From Streptomyces sp. SAJ15 (lineage in GTDB: Bacteria; Actinomycetota; Actinomycetes; Streptomycetales; Streptomycetaceae), in the NCBI RefSeq assembly GCF_007595705.1, contig NZ_NISY01000021.1:1-64000 (forward strand): DNA of 64,000 nucleotides, given 5' to 3'. Below are positions 8,772 through 16,876 of the stretch, one piece after another (position 1 is the first letter of the stretch; each line of letters begins with the position of its first letter). The notes under the pieces are model-generated. The model ran no database searches, was not told the origin of the DNA, and worked only from the letters and a program-made list of their open reading frames with translations. The translations under genes were made by a program, and so were the position numbers.

Positions 8772-9779
8772 GTGCGTAAGGTCTGGCTGGGTGTCAGTGT
8801 CGGTGTCGCGCTGTGCGCTTCGTTCGTGGCGCTGCTCGTCATCGGCACCTATGTGGTGGCCGGAAACCTGATGTCCGGTCAGGGGGGCGACACCGTGGGG
8901 CTGGCGAAGGGCGCCGTGCCCGCCTCCTACGCCCCGCTGGTGCAGCGCTGGGGGAACCTCTGTCCCGCCATCAACCCGGCACTGCTCGCCGCCCAGCTCT
9001 ACCAGGAGAGCGGCTGGAACCCCAAGGCGCAGAGCCCGGCGAACGCCAAGGGCATAGCGCAGTTCATCCCCGGCACCTGGGCCGTCCACGGCGTCGACGG
9101 CGACAAGGACGGCGACCGCGACATCTGGGACCCCAGGGACGCGATCCCCTCCGCGGCCGCCTACGACTGCTCGCTCGCCAAGTACGTGAAGGACGTTCCG
9201 GGCGATCCGACCCACAACATGCTGGCGTCCTACAACGCGGGCGCCTACGCGGTGATCAAGTACTCGGGCGTGCCGCCGTACCGGGAGACGCAGAACTATG
9301 TGAAGACGATCACCACCCTCGCCAAGAGCTTCGAGGCTCCGGTGCGGAAGGTGCCGTCCTCGCGGCGGGCCGCCGGGGCGATCTACTTCGCCCAGGACAA
9401 GCTGGGCACGGAGTACCTGTGGGGCGGCGACGGCACGCCGGAGGAGGGCGGGAGGTTCGACTGTTCGGGGCTGACCAAGGCGGCCTACCACTCGGTGGGT
9501 ATCGAGCTGCCTCGCGTCGCCAACGATCAGTGGAACGCCGGTCCGCACCCCAAACGGGATGAGTTGCTCCCCGGTGACCTGGTGTTCTTCGCCTACGACC
9601 TCAATGATCCACGCTCGATCCACCACGTGGGGATCTACGTCGGGGGCGGACAGATGATCAACGCGCCCTACACTGGCGCCGTCATCCGTTACGACAAGAT
9701 CGACACCCCCGACTACATCGGTGCCACGCGGGTGACGGCCGATGGCGCGAAAGCGCTGCCCAAGCCGGACTCAGTGTGA
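8772..9779 (+). CDS. Lytic transglycosylase / NlpC-P60 endopeptidase, VirB1-like
   Basis: About 335 aa. An N-terminal membrane anchor (residues 5-30) is followed by a lysozyme-like transglycosylase domain (about 55-185; catalytic Glu79 in QLYQESGWN) and an NlpC/P60 domain (about 200-335; Cys231 in RFDCSGLT and His285 in IHHVGIYV). The GTG at 8772 is preferred because GGGGGAGGA ends 7 nt before it; an ATG at 8754 lies upstream of that site. The bifunctional design equals the Orf14/TcpG/CwlT enzymes that open peptidoglycan for Gram-positive conjugation machines. Its position divergent from the T4SS-like operon supports that pairing. Confidence 0.9.
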   Translation: MRKVWLGVSVGVALCASFVALLVIGTYVVAGNLMSGQGGDTVGLAKGAVPASYAPLVQRWGNLCPAINPALLAAQLYQESGWNPKAQSPANAKGIAQFIPGTWAVHGVDGDKDGDRDIWDPRDAIPSAAAYDCSLAKYVKDVPGDPTHNMLASYNAGAYAVIKYSGVPPYRETQNYVKTITTLAKSFEAPVRKVPSSRRAAGAIYFAQDKLGTEYLWGGDGTPEEGGRFDCSGLTKAAYHSVGIELPRVANDQWNAGPHPKRDELLPGDLVFFAYDLNDPRSIHHVGIYVGGGQMINAPYTGAVIRYDKIDTPDYIGATRVTADGAKALPKPDSV

Positions 9780-9954
9780 AGCGTTGGCCCTGAGCTGCGA
9801 CTACGGGTCACCCTTCGATAACGTCCCGGTGATCTTTGGGTGGAGAGTGGAACGCAGAGTGTGATGTGAGCGTTCCCTGGGGGTGAGGTAGCAGCACTAC
9901 CCAGCGGGGGCCGGCAGCTGCACGAGCGACAGGCAAGAGAAGGGGCCGCGGCAT

Positions 9955-10686
9955 ATGGCTGGACTCTCACTGGGGTCCTCCCTGGCGGAGTCAGGGACAG
10001 GGTCCAACCCCGACGTCACCCTGCTCTACGACATCAACGGGTTGGCCAAGGACGCCCCGCACTGGTTCGACCGCGTCATGGAGTTCGTGGGCGAGTTCGG
10101 CATCATCTTCGGGCTGGCCGTGGTGATGCTCGGCGCCTGGTGGGGCGCGCGCAAGCGGGGCGCTGACGCCCCGAGCGCCGTCGCCGGCCTGGTGTGGGCC
10201 CCGCTGGCCGCGGGCGTCGCGCTGATCGCCAACATCCCCATCCGCAACTTCGTGGAGCGCCCCCGGCCCTTCAAGGACCATCAGGGGCTCGAGGTCCTGG
10301 TGGCCGGCAAGAGCGACTACTCGTTCGTGAGCGACCACGCCACGCTGGCCATGGCGCTCGCCGTCGGCGTCTTCATGGCCAGCCGGAAGTACGGCCTCGC
10401 CGCCATCGGCCTCGCGCTCTTCGAGGGCTTCTGCCGCGTGTACATGGGCGTGCACTACCCGACCGACGTCATCGGCGGCTTCGCCCTCGGCACGGCCGTG
10501 GCCCTGCTGCTCGCCCCGCTCGCCATGATGCTGCTGACGCCGCTGGCGACCGCGGTCGCCGGCTCCCCGGTCGGCTGGCTGGTGAGCGCCGCCCCGCGCG
10601 GTCGTCCGGGCCACGGGCCCGCCGCCGACCGGCCGGCCATGCCGGGGCCCCGCCGCCGCGGACAGGACGAGGACCTGGCCGCCTGA
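9955..10686 (+). CDS. PAP2-family membrane phosphatase
   Basis: 243 aa with about five to six membrane helices. Phosphatase motifs: R-x6-RP in RNFVERPRP (Arg replaces the usual Lys), SDHATLA in place of PSGH with the His kept, and R-x5-H-x3-D in RVYMGVHYPTD. Likely hydrolyses a lipid phosphate or pyrophosphate such as undecaprenyl pyrophosphate or phosphatidic acid; substrate cannot be told from sequence. The C-terminal 40 residues are Pro/Arg-rich and cytosolic. Convergent with the FAD oxidase and separated from it by a strong hairpin. Confidence 0.85.
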   Translation: MAGLSLGSSLAESGTGSNPDVTLLYDINGLAKDAPHWFDRVMEFVGEFGIIFGLAVVMLGAWWGARKRGADAPSAVAGLVWAPLAAGVALIANIPIRNFVERPRPFKDHQGLEVLVAGKSDYSFVSDHATLAMALAVGVFMASRKYGLAAIGLALFEGFCRVYMGVHYPTDVIGGFALGTAVALLLAPLAMMLLTPLATAVAGSPVGWLVSAAPRGRPGHGPAADRPAMPGPRRRGQDEDLAA

Positions 10687-10811
10687 GCCACACTCCGGTT
10701 CGGCCGGACCGGCCCCGTCGGTCGGATCCGCGGCCCGGCCGGCTCGCCCGGTCACGCGGTCCCGGCCCGCCCGCGGACCGCACGGTCGAACGGCCACGAG
10801 ACCCGGGAACC

Positions 10812-10858
10812 ACGGGAACGGCCCGCCGCTTCACTCAGAAGCGGCGGGCCGTTCCCGT
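10812..10858. terminator. Bidirectional hairpin terminator
   Basis: Perfect 20-bp stem (10812-10831 with 10839-10858) and a 7-nt loop, between the convergent PAP2 and FAD oxidase genes. There is no T-tract, as is usual for Streptomyces. Confidence 0.88.
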
Positions 10859-10944
10859 ATCCGCGACACCCGCGCCGTAGCCGTAGCCGTACCCGCAGCC
10901 GTTGCGCGGCCGCGCGCGGCGGGCGTCCGGCCCCGGCGCGCCGT

Positions 10945-12552
10945 CTACAGCGCCTGCGGGAAGTCGAAGAGGCGGTGCGGGTCGTACTGCTTCTTCAGCT
11001 TCGTCAGCCGGCCCGCGGCGTCCCCGTAGTACGCCTTGCGCCAGTCCTTCAGCCCGGCGTCGGTGTAGTTCTGGTACGCGGCGCCCGAGGCGTACCGGCG
11101 CATCGCCGTGTGCGCCCCGTCCAGCCAGGCGGTCTGCGCGCCGCCCGAGCCTCCCGCCGCCCAGGAGGCGGTGTACTGCGCCAGGAAGCGCGAGCGCCGG
11201 TGGACGAAGGCGGTGGCCAGCGGGGAGACGCGGTTGACGGCACCGCCCAGCGCGGTGAGCGCGATCGCGACCCCGCCGCCGCCGCTCGTCCGTCGGCCGT
11301 ACCGCTCGGCCTGGTCGAGCAGCGCCCGGATGCCGGCCGCGCTGAGCGAGCGGTCGAAGAAGTCCGAGCGCGCCGCGTAGGTCTCGCGCTTGAGGACACC
11401 GCTCTTGGTGCGGCCGGGCGTCTTGCCGGGCAGATGGCACTGGGTGGTGCTGACGGATCCGCAGCCCGCGTACCGCTCCATGGCGTCCAGGTAGGACCGG
11501 CGGCGCAGCGTCACGCTGGAGGCCGGGCCCGGGCCGCCGGCCCGGTCGGCGAGCCGGTCGACGGCGTTCTGCAGCTCGCCGTAGGTGCCCAGCGAGAAGC
11601 AGCTCACCGAGACGCGGGGGGTGCTGCCGGGGGTCGCGGAGAGGTGCAGGGCCGACCAGATCTCGTCGGGCTGGCTGGGGCCCCACTCCTGCCAGGCGCG
11701 CAGCACGGCCGCCGCCTTCTTCCAGGGCCAGGTGAGGTACGCCGACACGCCGTCGGCCGCCCGGTGGGTGCGGAAGCGCAGCTCGGTCACCACGCCGAAG
11801 TTGCCGTTCCCGGCGCCGCGCAGCGCCCAGAACAGATCGGCCTCCCGGTCCTTGGAGACGTCGAGGGTCCGGCCGTCGGCGGTGACGATCCGCGCGCCGG
11901 TGAGGCTGTCGGAGGTGAGCCCGTACGCCCGCGACACCACGCCGTGGCCGCCGCCCAGGGTGAGTCCGGAGACTCCCACGGTGGGGCAGGAGCCGGCCGG
12001 GATGGTGACGCCGTGCGCCCCGAGCCGGGTGTAGACGTCGATGAGCTTGGCGCCCGCGCCGATGGTCGCGCCGCCGGAGGTGGTGCGGACCGAGGACAGC
12101 AGGGAGACGTCGATGACCATCCGCCCGTTTCCGCTGGACCAACCGGCGTAGCTGTGGCCGCCGTTGCGGATCGAGACCCGGGTGCCGTGACGCCGGGCGA
12201 AGGCCAGGCACTCGGCGATGTCGGTGCTGTTGGCGACGTACGCGACGGCCGCCGGGCGCAGTCCGTCGAAGCGGGTGTTGTACAGCTGTCGGGCGGTGGC
12301 GTAGTCCGCGTCGCCCGGGCGTATCAGCCGGCCCTGGAGGCCCTTGCCGAGGGCCGTCCAGTCCTTGGTGCCCGGCTTGGCCCCACCGGCCGCGCGGGTG
12401 CGCAGCGCGGTGGAGCGGAGGTCTGAGGGGTCGGTGGCGGGCGCGGCGCCCGGGCCGCGCCCGGAGGTGGCCGACTCGTCGTCACATCCCGTGGTCCATG
12501 CGGCTGCCGCCGCGAGTCCCGTGCTGGCTGCCAGCAGTGTGCGCCTGTCCAT
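10945..12552 (-). CDS. Secreted FAD-linked oxidase (BBE family), probably bicovalent flavin
   Basis: 535 aa. Starts MDRRTLLAASTG with a twin Arg and a TTGC lipobox (Cys23), so it is likely a Tat-exported lipoprotein. The FAD-binding domain spans about 90-270 and the C-terminal berberine-bridge (BBE) domain ends in YDPHRLFDFPQAL. His133 (NGGHSYAGW) and Cys189 (GSCPTVGVSG) are at the positions that carry 8-alpha-histidyl and 6-S-cysteinyl FAD in glucooligosaccharide-oxidase-type enzymes. Substrate unknown; sugars or polyphenols are plausible. Monocistronic, ATG start. Confidence 0.88.
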   Translation of the reverse strand: MDRRTLLAASTGLAAAAAWTTGCDDESATSGRGPGAAPATDPSDLRSTALRTRAAGGAKPGTKDWTALGKGLQGRLIRPGDADYATARQLYNTRFDGLRPAAVAYVANSTDIAECLAFARRHGTRVSIRNGGHSYAGWSSGNGRMVIDVSLLSSVRTTSGGATIGAGAKLIDVYTRLGAHGVTIPAGSCPTVGVSGLTLGGGHGVVSRAYGLTSDSLTGARIVTADGRTLDVSKDREADLFWALRGAGNGNFGVVTELRFRTHRAADGVSAYLTWPWKKAAAVLRAWQEWGPSQPDEIWSALHLSATPGSTPRVSVSCFSLGTYGELQNAVDRLADRAGGPGPASSVTLRRRSYLDAMERYAGCGSVSTTQCHLPGKTPGRTKSGVLKRETYAARSDFFDRSLSAAGIRALLDQAERYGRRTSGGGGVAIALTALGGAVNRVSPLATAFVHRRSRFLAQYTASWAAGGSGGAQTAWLDGAHTAMRRYASGAAYQNYTDAGLKDWRKAYYGDAAGRLTKLKKQYDPHRLFDFPQAL

Positions 12553-12691
12553 AGCGGCCTTCGCCTCCCCGTCCTGTCACGGCTCTGCTTCCCCACTAGC
12601 CAGAGGGCTACCGGGGGGCCGCGGTTCCCTCACAGGAGGGGGCGGAACGTGGAGATCCGGGACGCGCGCCCGGGACGGGCCGTACGGGCGC

Positions 12692-12877
12692 TCAGGCCGG
12701 GGTGTGGGAGTCGGCGTCGGCGCGGGCCCGGGATCGCGCCCGCCGTGCGGGGCCGAGCCAGCCGCAGGAGCAGTGGGCCATGGCGAACGCGCCCTTCTCC
12801 AGGACGGACGTGTGGTGTTCAGCGAGGCCGGTGTGGTCGGCGTTTCCGGTGTTGCCTGAGTCGCCTTGGTCGAGCAC
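12692..12877 (-). CDS. Small conserved His/Cys-containing protein
   Basis: 61 aa, GTG start. A central AHCSCGWLGPARRARSRAR segment carries a His-Cys-x-Cys cluster and a basic stretch; proteins with this HCSCGW motif are recalled as widespread small hypothetical proteins in Streptomyces. TAGCGT sits 6 nt before the GTG, so the message is probably leaderless. Function unknown; metal or nucleic-acid binding is conceivable. Confidence 0.72.
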   Translation of the reverse strand: MLDQGDSGNTGNADHTGLAEHHTSVLEKGAFAMAHCSCGWLGPARRARSRARADADSHTPA

Positions 12878-12985
12878 GAGACCACGCTACCTGGCCGTGA
12901 CGGCCCGCTGGGCCGGGTCGTTGGACACGGTGGGTCTCACGGCAGGGGCGCGTGAGCACGAGCGTGGCCAGGGGGTCGGCGGCCG

Positions 12986-13999
12986 ATGGTGAGACAGCAG
13001 CGCGGGCGCGGGTTCGAGGCGCCGGAGCGCGGTGCCTCTCCGGCGGACGGCGGTGTCCGGCGCGGGGCGCTCGCGACCGCGGTGACCGGGAGTCTGATGG
13101 CCGGCCTGATGGTGACCTCGGCGGCCTGCTCGGCCGAGACGGTGGTGGTGGACGACCGGCCGGGGGCCCATGGCCACACCGGGAAGCCGGGAAGGCCGGG
13201 GGAGTCCGGGGCCGACGCCGGGCCGGGCGCGCTCGGGGCGTCCGGGGAGCGGGAGACGACGACGGCCCGGGGCGAGTTGCGCCGGGCCGCGGACGTGCTG
13301 GCCTGGGCCGAGACCTCGCGGGTGCGCACCACCATGGAGACGGCGAGCGGCGGCACCCGGGTCGCGATCCGGGGGAGCGGCCGGTACGACTTCGCCCGCC
13401 GGATGGGCCGGCTGCGGGTGGTGCTGCCGAAGGACGCGATGGGGGAGGTCGAGCATGAGCCGATCACCGAGCTGCTGGCGTCGGGCGCGTTGTTCATGCG
13501 CAACCGGGGCGCCGGCGTGCCCGCCGGGAAGTGGGTCCGGGTGGACGTCTCGGGCGCCTCGGACGGGAACCTGGTCACCGGCGGGGCGACCGATCCGATG
13601 GCCGCCGCCGAACTGCTCCGCGCGGCGCGCCGGGTGACCCTGGTCGGCGAGGAGCGGCTGGACGGCGCCGTGGTGCGGCACTACCGCGGCATCACCGACA
13701 TCGGCGCCGCGGCGCGGGCCGCCTCCTCCGGGGTGCGGGACGCGCTGGCCGCCGCGGCGAAAGGGTTCGCCGAGGACACGGTGGCGTTCGACGCGTACGT
13801 CGACGAGCTGGGGCGGCTGCGGAAGGTGCGGCATCGCTTCACCGTGAGCAAGGGCTGGGGCGACGGCTCCGGCCGACAGGACGTCGTATCGACGGTCGTA
13901 TCGACGACGGAGCTGTATGACTTCGGGATCGAGGTCGCGGTGCGGCTGCCCGCGCCCGCGGACATCTACACGGGCACGGTCGGACCGCGCCGGGGCTAG
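12986..13999 (+). CDS. Putative lipoprotein (LppX/LprG-like fold possible)
   Basis: 337 aa. An N-terminal region with Arg pair and hydrophobic stretch (about 24-48) ends in SAACSAE, a weak lipobox. A Pro/Gly linker follows, then a domain of about 240 residues with the beta-rich pattern seen in LppX/LprAFG lipid-binding lipoproteins (GRYDF, LFMRNRG, GKWVRVDV, VTLVGEERLDG). Likely anchored on the outer face of the membrane. GTG at 12989 is an equally possible start. Confidence 0.72.
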   Translation: MVRQQRGRGFEAPERGASPADGGVRRGALATAVTGSLMAGLMVTSAACSAETVVVDDRPGAHGHTGKPGRPGESGADAGPGALGASGERETTTARGELRRAADVLAWAETSRVRTTMETASGGTRVAIRGSGRYDFARRMGRLRVVLPKDAMGEVEHEPITELLASGALFMRNRGAGVPAGKWVRVDVSGASDGNLVTGGATDPMAAAELLRAARRVTLVGEERLDGAVVRHYRGITDIGAAARAASSGVRDALAAAAKGFAEDTVAFDAYVDELGRLRKVRHRFTVSKGWGDGSGRQDVVSTVVSTTELYDFGIEVAVRLPAPADIYTGTVGPRRG

Positions 14000-14198
14000 C
14001 CCCGCGGCGGCGGATTCGGACTCGGCGCCTTGGCAATCGTCTCCGGACCGGCTCTTGAGCAGCGCCCGGTGGGGTAGGGCCGTTCGGATCCCTTCGAAAT
14101 GGTCCGTCCGTGCCATGCGCGGAGTGTGTACCGATCCCTACGCTGGGAAGCCGCTGCTCGTAGGTGCTCGCGTGTATGCGCAAGAGGAGGTGTGACAC

Positions 14199-14396
14199 GT
14201 GGTTGCGCGTCGTGGCTCGGCGGGCCCGGACCCCGTGGCCCTCATCGAGATCGATCTGTACGGCGACCTGATGATCGCCGCATCGAGCGCGGATGAGGAC
14301 CGGCTCAGTCCGGACCGGATCGACGAGGTTCTCGGGGTGGACGCCGACCGGCCGGACCGATCAGATCCAGCCGCGGAATCCGACCCCCGACAGTAA
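14199..14396 (+). CDS. Small conserved hypothetical protein
   Basis: 65 aa, GTG start with AAGAGGAGG 8 nt upstream, one of the best ribosome binding sites in the window. Acidic C-terminus; the core IEIDLYGDLMIAASSADEDRL is of a type recalled in many Streptomyces as a hypothetical protein. No domain recognised. Confidence 0.75.
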   Translation: MVARRGSAGPDPVALIEIDLYGDLMIAASSADEDRLSPDRIDEVLGVDADRPDRSDPAAESDPRQ

Positions 14397-14499
14397 CGTT
14401 CCGTAGCCGCGCCGCTGCCGCCGGCCGGCGAGAGGGAAGCCCTGGAGAAAGGGGTCGCGGAGCGCGGGCGCGGCGGGTCGGCGCCGTCCGGCCCGGTCC

Positions 14500-14856
14500 T
14501 CAGGTCCGCAGCAGTCGGGCGATGGCCGCGGTGGCCTCCTCGACCTTGGTGTCGATCTCCTCGCCGCCCTTGACCGCGGCGCTCGCGACGCAGTGCCGCA
14601 GGTGCTCTTCGAGCAGCTGGAGGGCGAAGGACTGGAGCGCCTTGGTGCCGGCGGAGACCTGCGTGAGGATGTCGATGCAGTAGACGTCCTCCTCGACCAT
14701 CCGCTGCAGGCCCCGGATCTGGCCCTCGATCCGGCGCAGTCGCTTGAGGTGCTGGTCCTTCTGCTTGCTGTAGCCGTGCGGACCGAGCGGCCGGCCGGGG
14801 GCCGTCGCCTGCTCCTCGTCGTCCGCCGCGCCGGTGCCGGCTGCCATGGTCGTCAT
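14500..14856 (-). CDS. csoR: CsoR-family copper-sensing repressor
   Basis: 118 aa from the ATG at 14856, which has GGGAGG 8 nt upstream; the ORF is open to 14919 but that extension overlaps the operator. The all-helical DUF156 fold carries the Cu(I) triad Cys60-His85-Cys89 with the 25 and 4 residue spacing of mycobacterial CsoR (Cys36-His61-Cys65). It represses copper efflux genes and releases DNA on Cu(I) binding. Monocistronic here, with an operator palindrome just upstream that points to autoregulation. Ortholog position fits S. coelicolor SCO4136. Confidence 0.93.
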   Translation of the reverse strand: MTTMAAGTGAADDEEQATAPGRPLGPHGYSKQKDQHLKRLRRIEGQIRGLQRMVEEDVYCIDILTQVSAGTKALQSFALQLLEEHLRHCVASAAVKGGEEIDTKVEEATAAIARLLRT

Positions 14857-14890
14857 CGCGTCCTCCCGTTGCTTTCGCGATACCGCCAGC

Positions 14891-14920
14891 ATACCCCCCG
14901 CGGGTATGTGATACCCCATT
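14891..14920. promoter_or_regulatory. CsoR operator
   Basis: ATACCCcccgcGGGTAT at 14891-14907 is an inverted repeat of the ATACCC/GGGTAT type bound by Streptomyces CsoR. A second half-site (ATACCCC) follows at 14911. It lies 35-50 bp upstream of the csoR ATG. Confidence 0.75.
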
Positions 14921-15053
14921 TGTCCCCTGGCGTCAGGACCCTGTGATGAGCGCGCTGCCTGATAAGCGACACTGGGTGAATGCCGGTTAGCCGTGGCCGG
15001 ATGATGCGCCTAGCATCAACGAGACCGAATCCGCTGTACCCCGAGGATCCCCA

Positions 15054-15674
15054 GTGCGCTTTCGTCTGACCCCCAGGGAGACGAGCTTCTACGACATGTT
15101 CGCGGCCTCCGCGGACAACATCGTCACGGGCTCGAAGCTCCTGATGGAACTGCTCGGGGCGGACTCCTCCGCTCGGGCCGAGATTGCCGAACGGATGCGG
15201 GCCGCGGAGCACGCGGGGGACGACGCGACGCACGCGATCTTCCACCAGCTGAACTCCTCCTTCATCACGCCGTTCGACCGTGAGGACATCTACTCCCTCG
15301 CCTCGTCGCTCGACGACATCATGGACGCCATGGAGGAGGCCGTCGACCTGGTGGTTCTCTACCAGGTCGAGGAGCTGCCCAAGGGGGTCGAGCAGCAGAT
15401 CGAGGTGCTGGCGCGGGCCGCGGAGCTGACCGCCGAGGCCATGCCCAACCTCCGCACGATGACCAACCTCACCGAATACTGGATCGAGGTCAACCGTCTG
15501 GAGAACCAGGCGGACCAGATCCACCGCAAGCTGCTGGCGCAACTCTTCAACGGCAAGTACGACGCCATCGAGGTGCTCAAGCTCAAGCAGATCGTGGATG
15601 TGCTGGAGGAGGCCGCGGACGCCTTCGAGCACGTGGCGAACACCGTCGAGACCATCGCGGTCAAGGAGTCCTGA
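15054..15674 (+). CDS. DUF47 / PhoU-like Pit accessory protein
   Basis: 206 aa, GTG start. All-helical DUF47 family (PhoU-like fold), with helices throughout and the SFITPFDREDIYSL segment typical of the family. These proteins pair with PiT phosphate transporters and modulate them. The gene ends 9 nt before the transporter start, so they are one operon. A TAGCAT hexamer about 38 nt before the start is a possible -10. Confidence 0.93.
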   Translation: MRFRLTPRETSFYDMFAASADNIVTGSKLLMELLGADSSARAEIAERMRAAEHAGDDATHAIFHQLNSSFITPFDREDIYSLASSLDDIMDAMEEAVDLVVLYQVEELPKGVEQQIEVLARAAELTAEAMPNLRTMTNLTEYWIEVNRLENQADQIHRKLLAQLFNGKYDAIEVLKLKQIVDVLEEAADAFEHVANTVETIAVKES

Positions 15675-15683
15675 CCCCCGGCC

Positions 15684-16682
15684 ATGGACACCTTCGCGCT
15701 TGTCGTGACCATCGGGGTCGCGCTCTTCTTCACCTACACCAACGGCTTCCACGACTCCGCGAACGCCATCGCGACCTCGGTCTCCACGCGAGCGCTGACC
15801 CCGCGGGCCGCGCTGGCGATGGCCGCGGTGATGAACCTCGCGGGTGCCTTCCTGGGCAGCGGCGTCGCCAAGACCGTCAGTGAGGGCCTGATCGAGACGC
15901 CGCACGGCGACAAGGGGATGGGCATCCTCTTCGCCGCCCTGGTCGGCGCCATCGCCTGGAACCTGATCACCTGGTACTTCGGCCTGCCCTCGTCCTCCTC
16001 GCACGCCCTCTTCGGCGGCATGGTGGGCGCGGCGCTGGCCGGCGGGACCGAGGTCATCTGGTCCGGGGTGCTGGAGAAGATCGTCATCCCGATGTTCGTC
16101 TCCCCCTTCGTCGGGCTGCTCCTCGGCTACCTGGTGATGGTCCTCATCATGTGGATCTTCCGCAGGACCAACCCGCACAAGGCCAAGCGCGGCTTCCGCA
16201 TCGCCCAGACCGTCTCGGCGGCGGGCATGGCCCTCGGTCACGGTCTGCAGGACGCCCAGAAGACCATGGGCATCGTGGTGATGGCCCTGGTCATCGCCGA
16301 TGTGGAGGACGCGGGCGACCCCATCCCGGTCTGGGTGAAGATCGTCTGTGCGCTGATGCTCTCGCTCGGCACCTACGCCGGCGGCTGGCGCATCATGCGC
16401 ACCCTCGGCCGCCGGATCATCGAGCTGGACCCGCCGCAGGGCTTCGCCGCCGAGACCACCGCGGCGTCCGTGATGTACACGGCGTCCTTCATGTTCCACG
16501 CCCCGATCTCCACCACGCATGTGATCACCTCGGCGATCATGGGTGTCGGCGCGACGAAGCGGGTGAGCGCGGTGCGCTGGGGCGTCGCGAAGAACATCAT
16601 CCTCGGGTGGTTCATCACCATGCCGGCCGCGGCCCTGGTCGCCGCGTTCAGCTTCTGGGTCGTGAGCCTCGCCTTCGGCTGA
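15684..16682 (+). CDS. pitH1: PiT-family low-affinity phosphate transporter
   Basis: 332 aa with about ten membrane helices. Carries the family signature GFHDSANAIAT near residue 21 and a second, inverted repeat copy (MALGHGLQDAQKTMG) near 178. Imports metal-phosphate with proton symport. Operon with the DUF47 gene; convergent with the high-affinity pst operon. The name follows S. coelicolor pitH1 (recalled SCO4138), which has the same neighbours. Confidence 0.93.
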   Translation: MDTFALVVTIGVALFFTYTNGFHDSANAIATSVSTRALTPRAALAMAAVMNLAGAFLGSGVAKTVSEGLIETPHGDKGMGILFAALVGAIAWNLITWYFGLPSSSSHALFGGMVGAALAGGTEVIWSGVLEKIVIPMFVSPFVGLLLGYLVMVLIMWIFRRTNPHKAKRGFRIAQTVSAAGMALGHGLQDAQKTMGIVVMALVIADVEDAGDPIPVWVKIVCALMLSLGTYAGGWRIMRTLGRRIIELDPPQGFAAETTAASVMYTASFMFHAPISTTHVITSAIMGVGATKRVSAVRWGVAKNIILGWFITMPAAALVAAFSFWVVSLAFG

Positions 16683-16687
16683 CGGTC

Positions 16688-16718
16688 GGGTGCGGGGCGT
16701 CGGCCGACGCCCCGCACC
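16688..16718. terminator. Palindromic hairpin after pitH
   Basis: GGGTGCGGGGCGTCG pairs with CGACGCCCCGCACCC around a one-base centre, 6 nt after the pitH stop codon. First of two tandem terminator-like hairpins. Confidence 0.8.
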
Positions 16719-16744
16719 CCCGACCCGCACCTGACGCATACGGA

Positions 16745-16777
16745 AGGGCCCGCCCCCGGGAGCCGGGGGCGGGCCCT
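16745..16777. terminator. Second hairpin between pitH and pstB
   Basis: 15-bp perfect stem (16745-16759 with 16763-16777), 3-nt loop, followed by CTTTCT. Serves the convergent phosphate operons. Confidence 0.88.
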
Positions 16778-16876
16778 CTTTCTCACCTTGCGGCGGCACC
16801 GCCATGCAGCGCCGCAAGGCAGCCTCCGTCGGCCGTGGGCGCCGGGCCGGTCAGCCGGCCACGGACGCCGCGCCGG

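Noticed and set aside
8092..10000. c-di-AMP (ydaO-type) riboswitch upstream of a wall hydrolase
   Set aside because: Streptomyces wall-lytic genes often have one, but the conserved core was not found upstream of 8772, 9955 or 21661.
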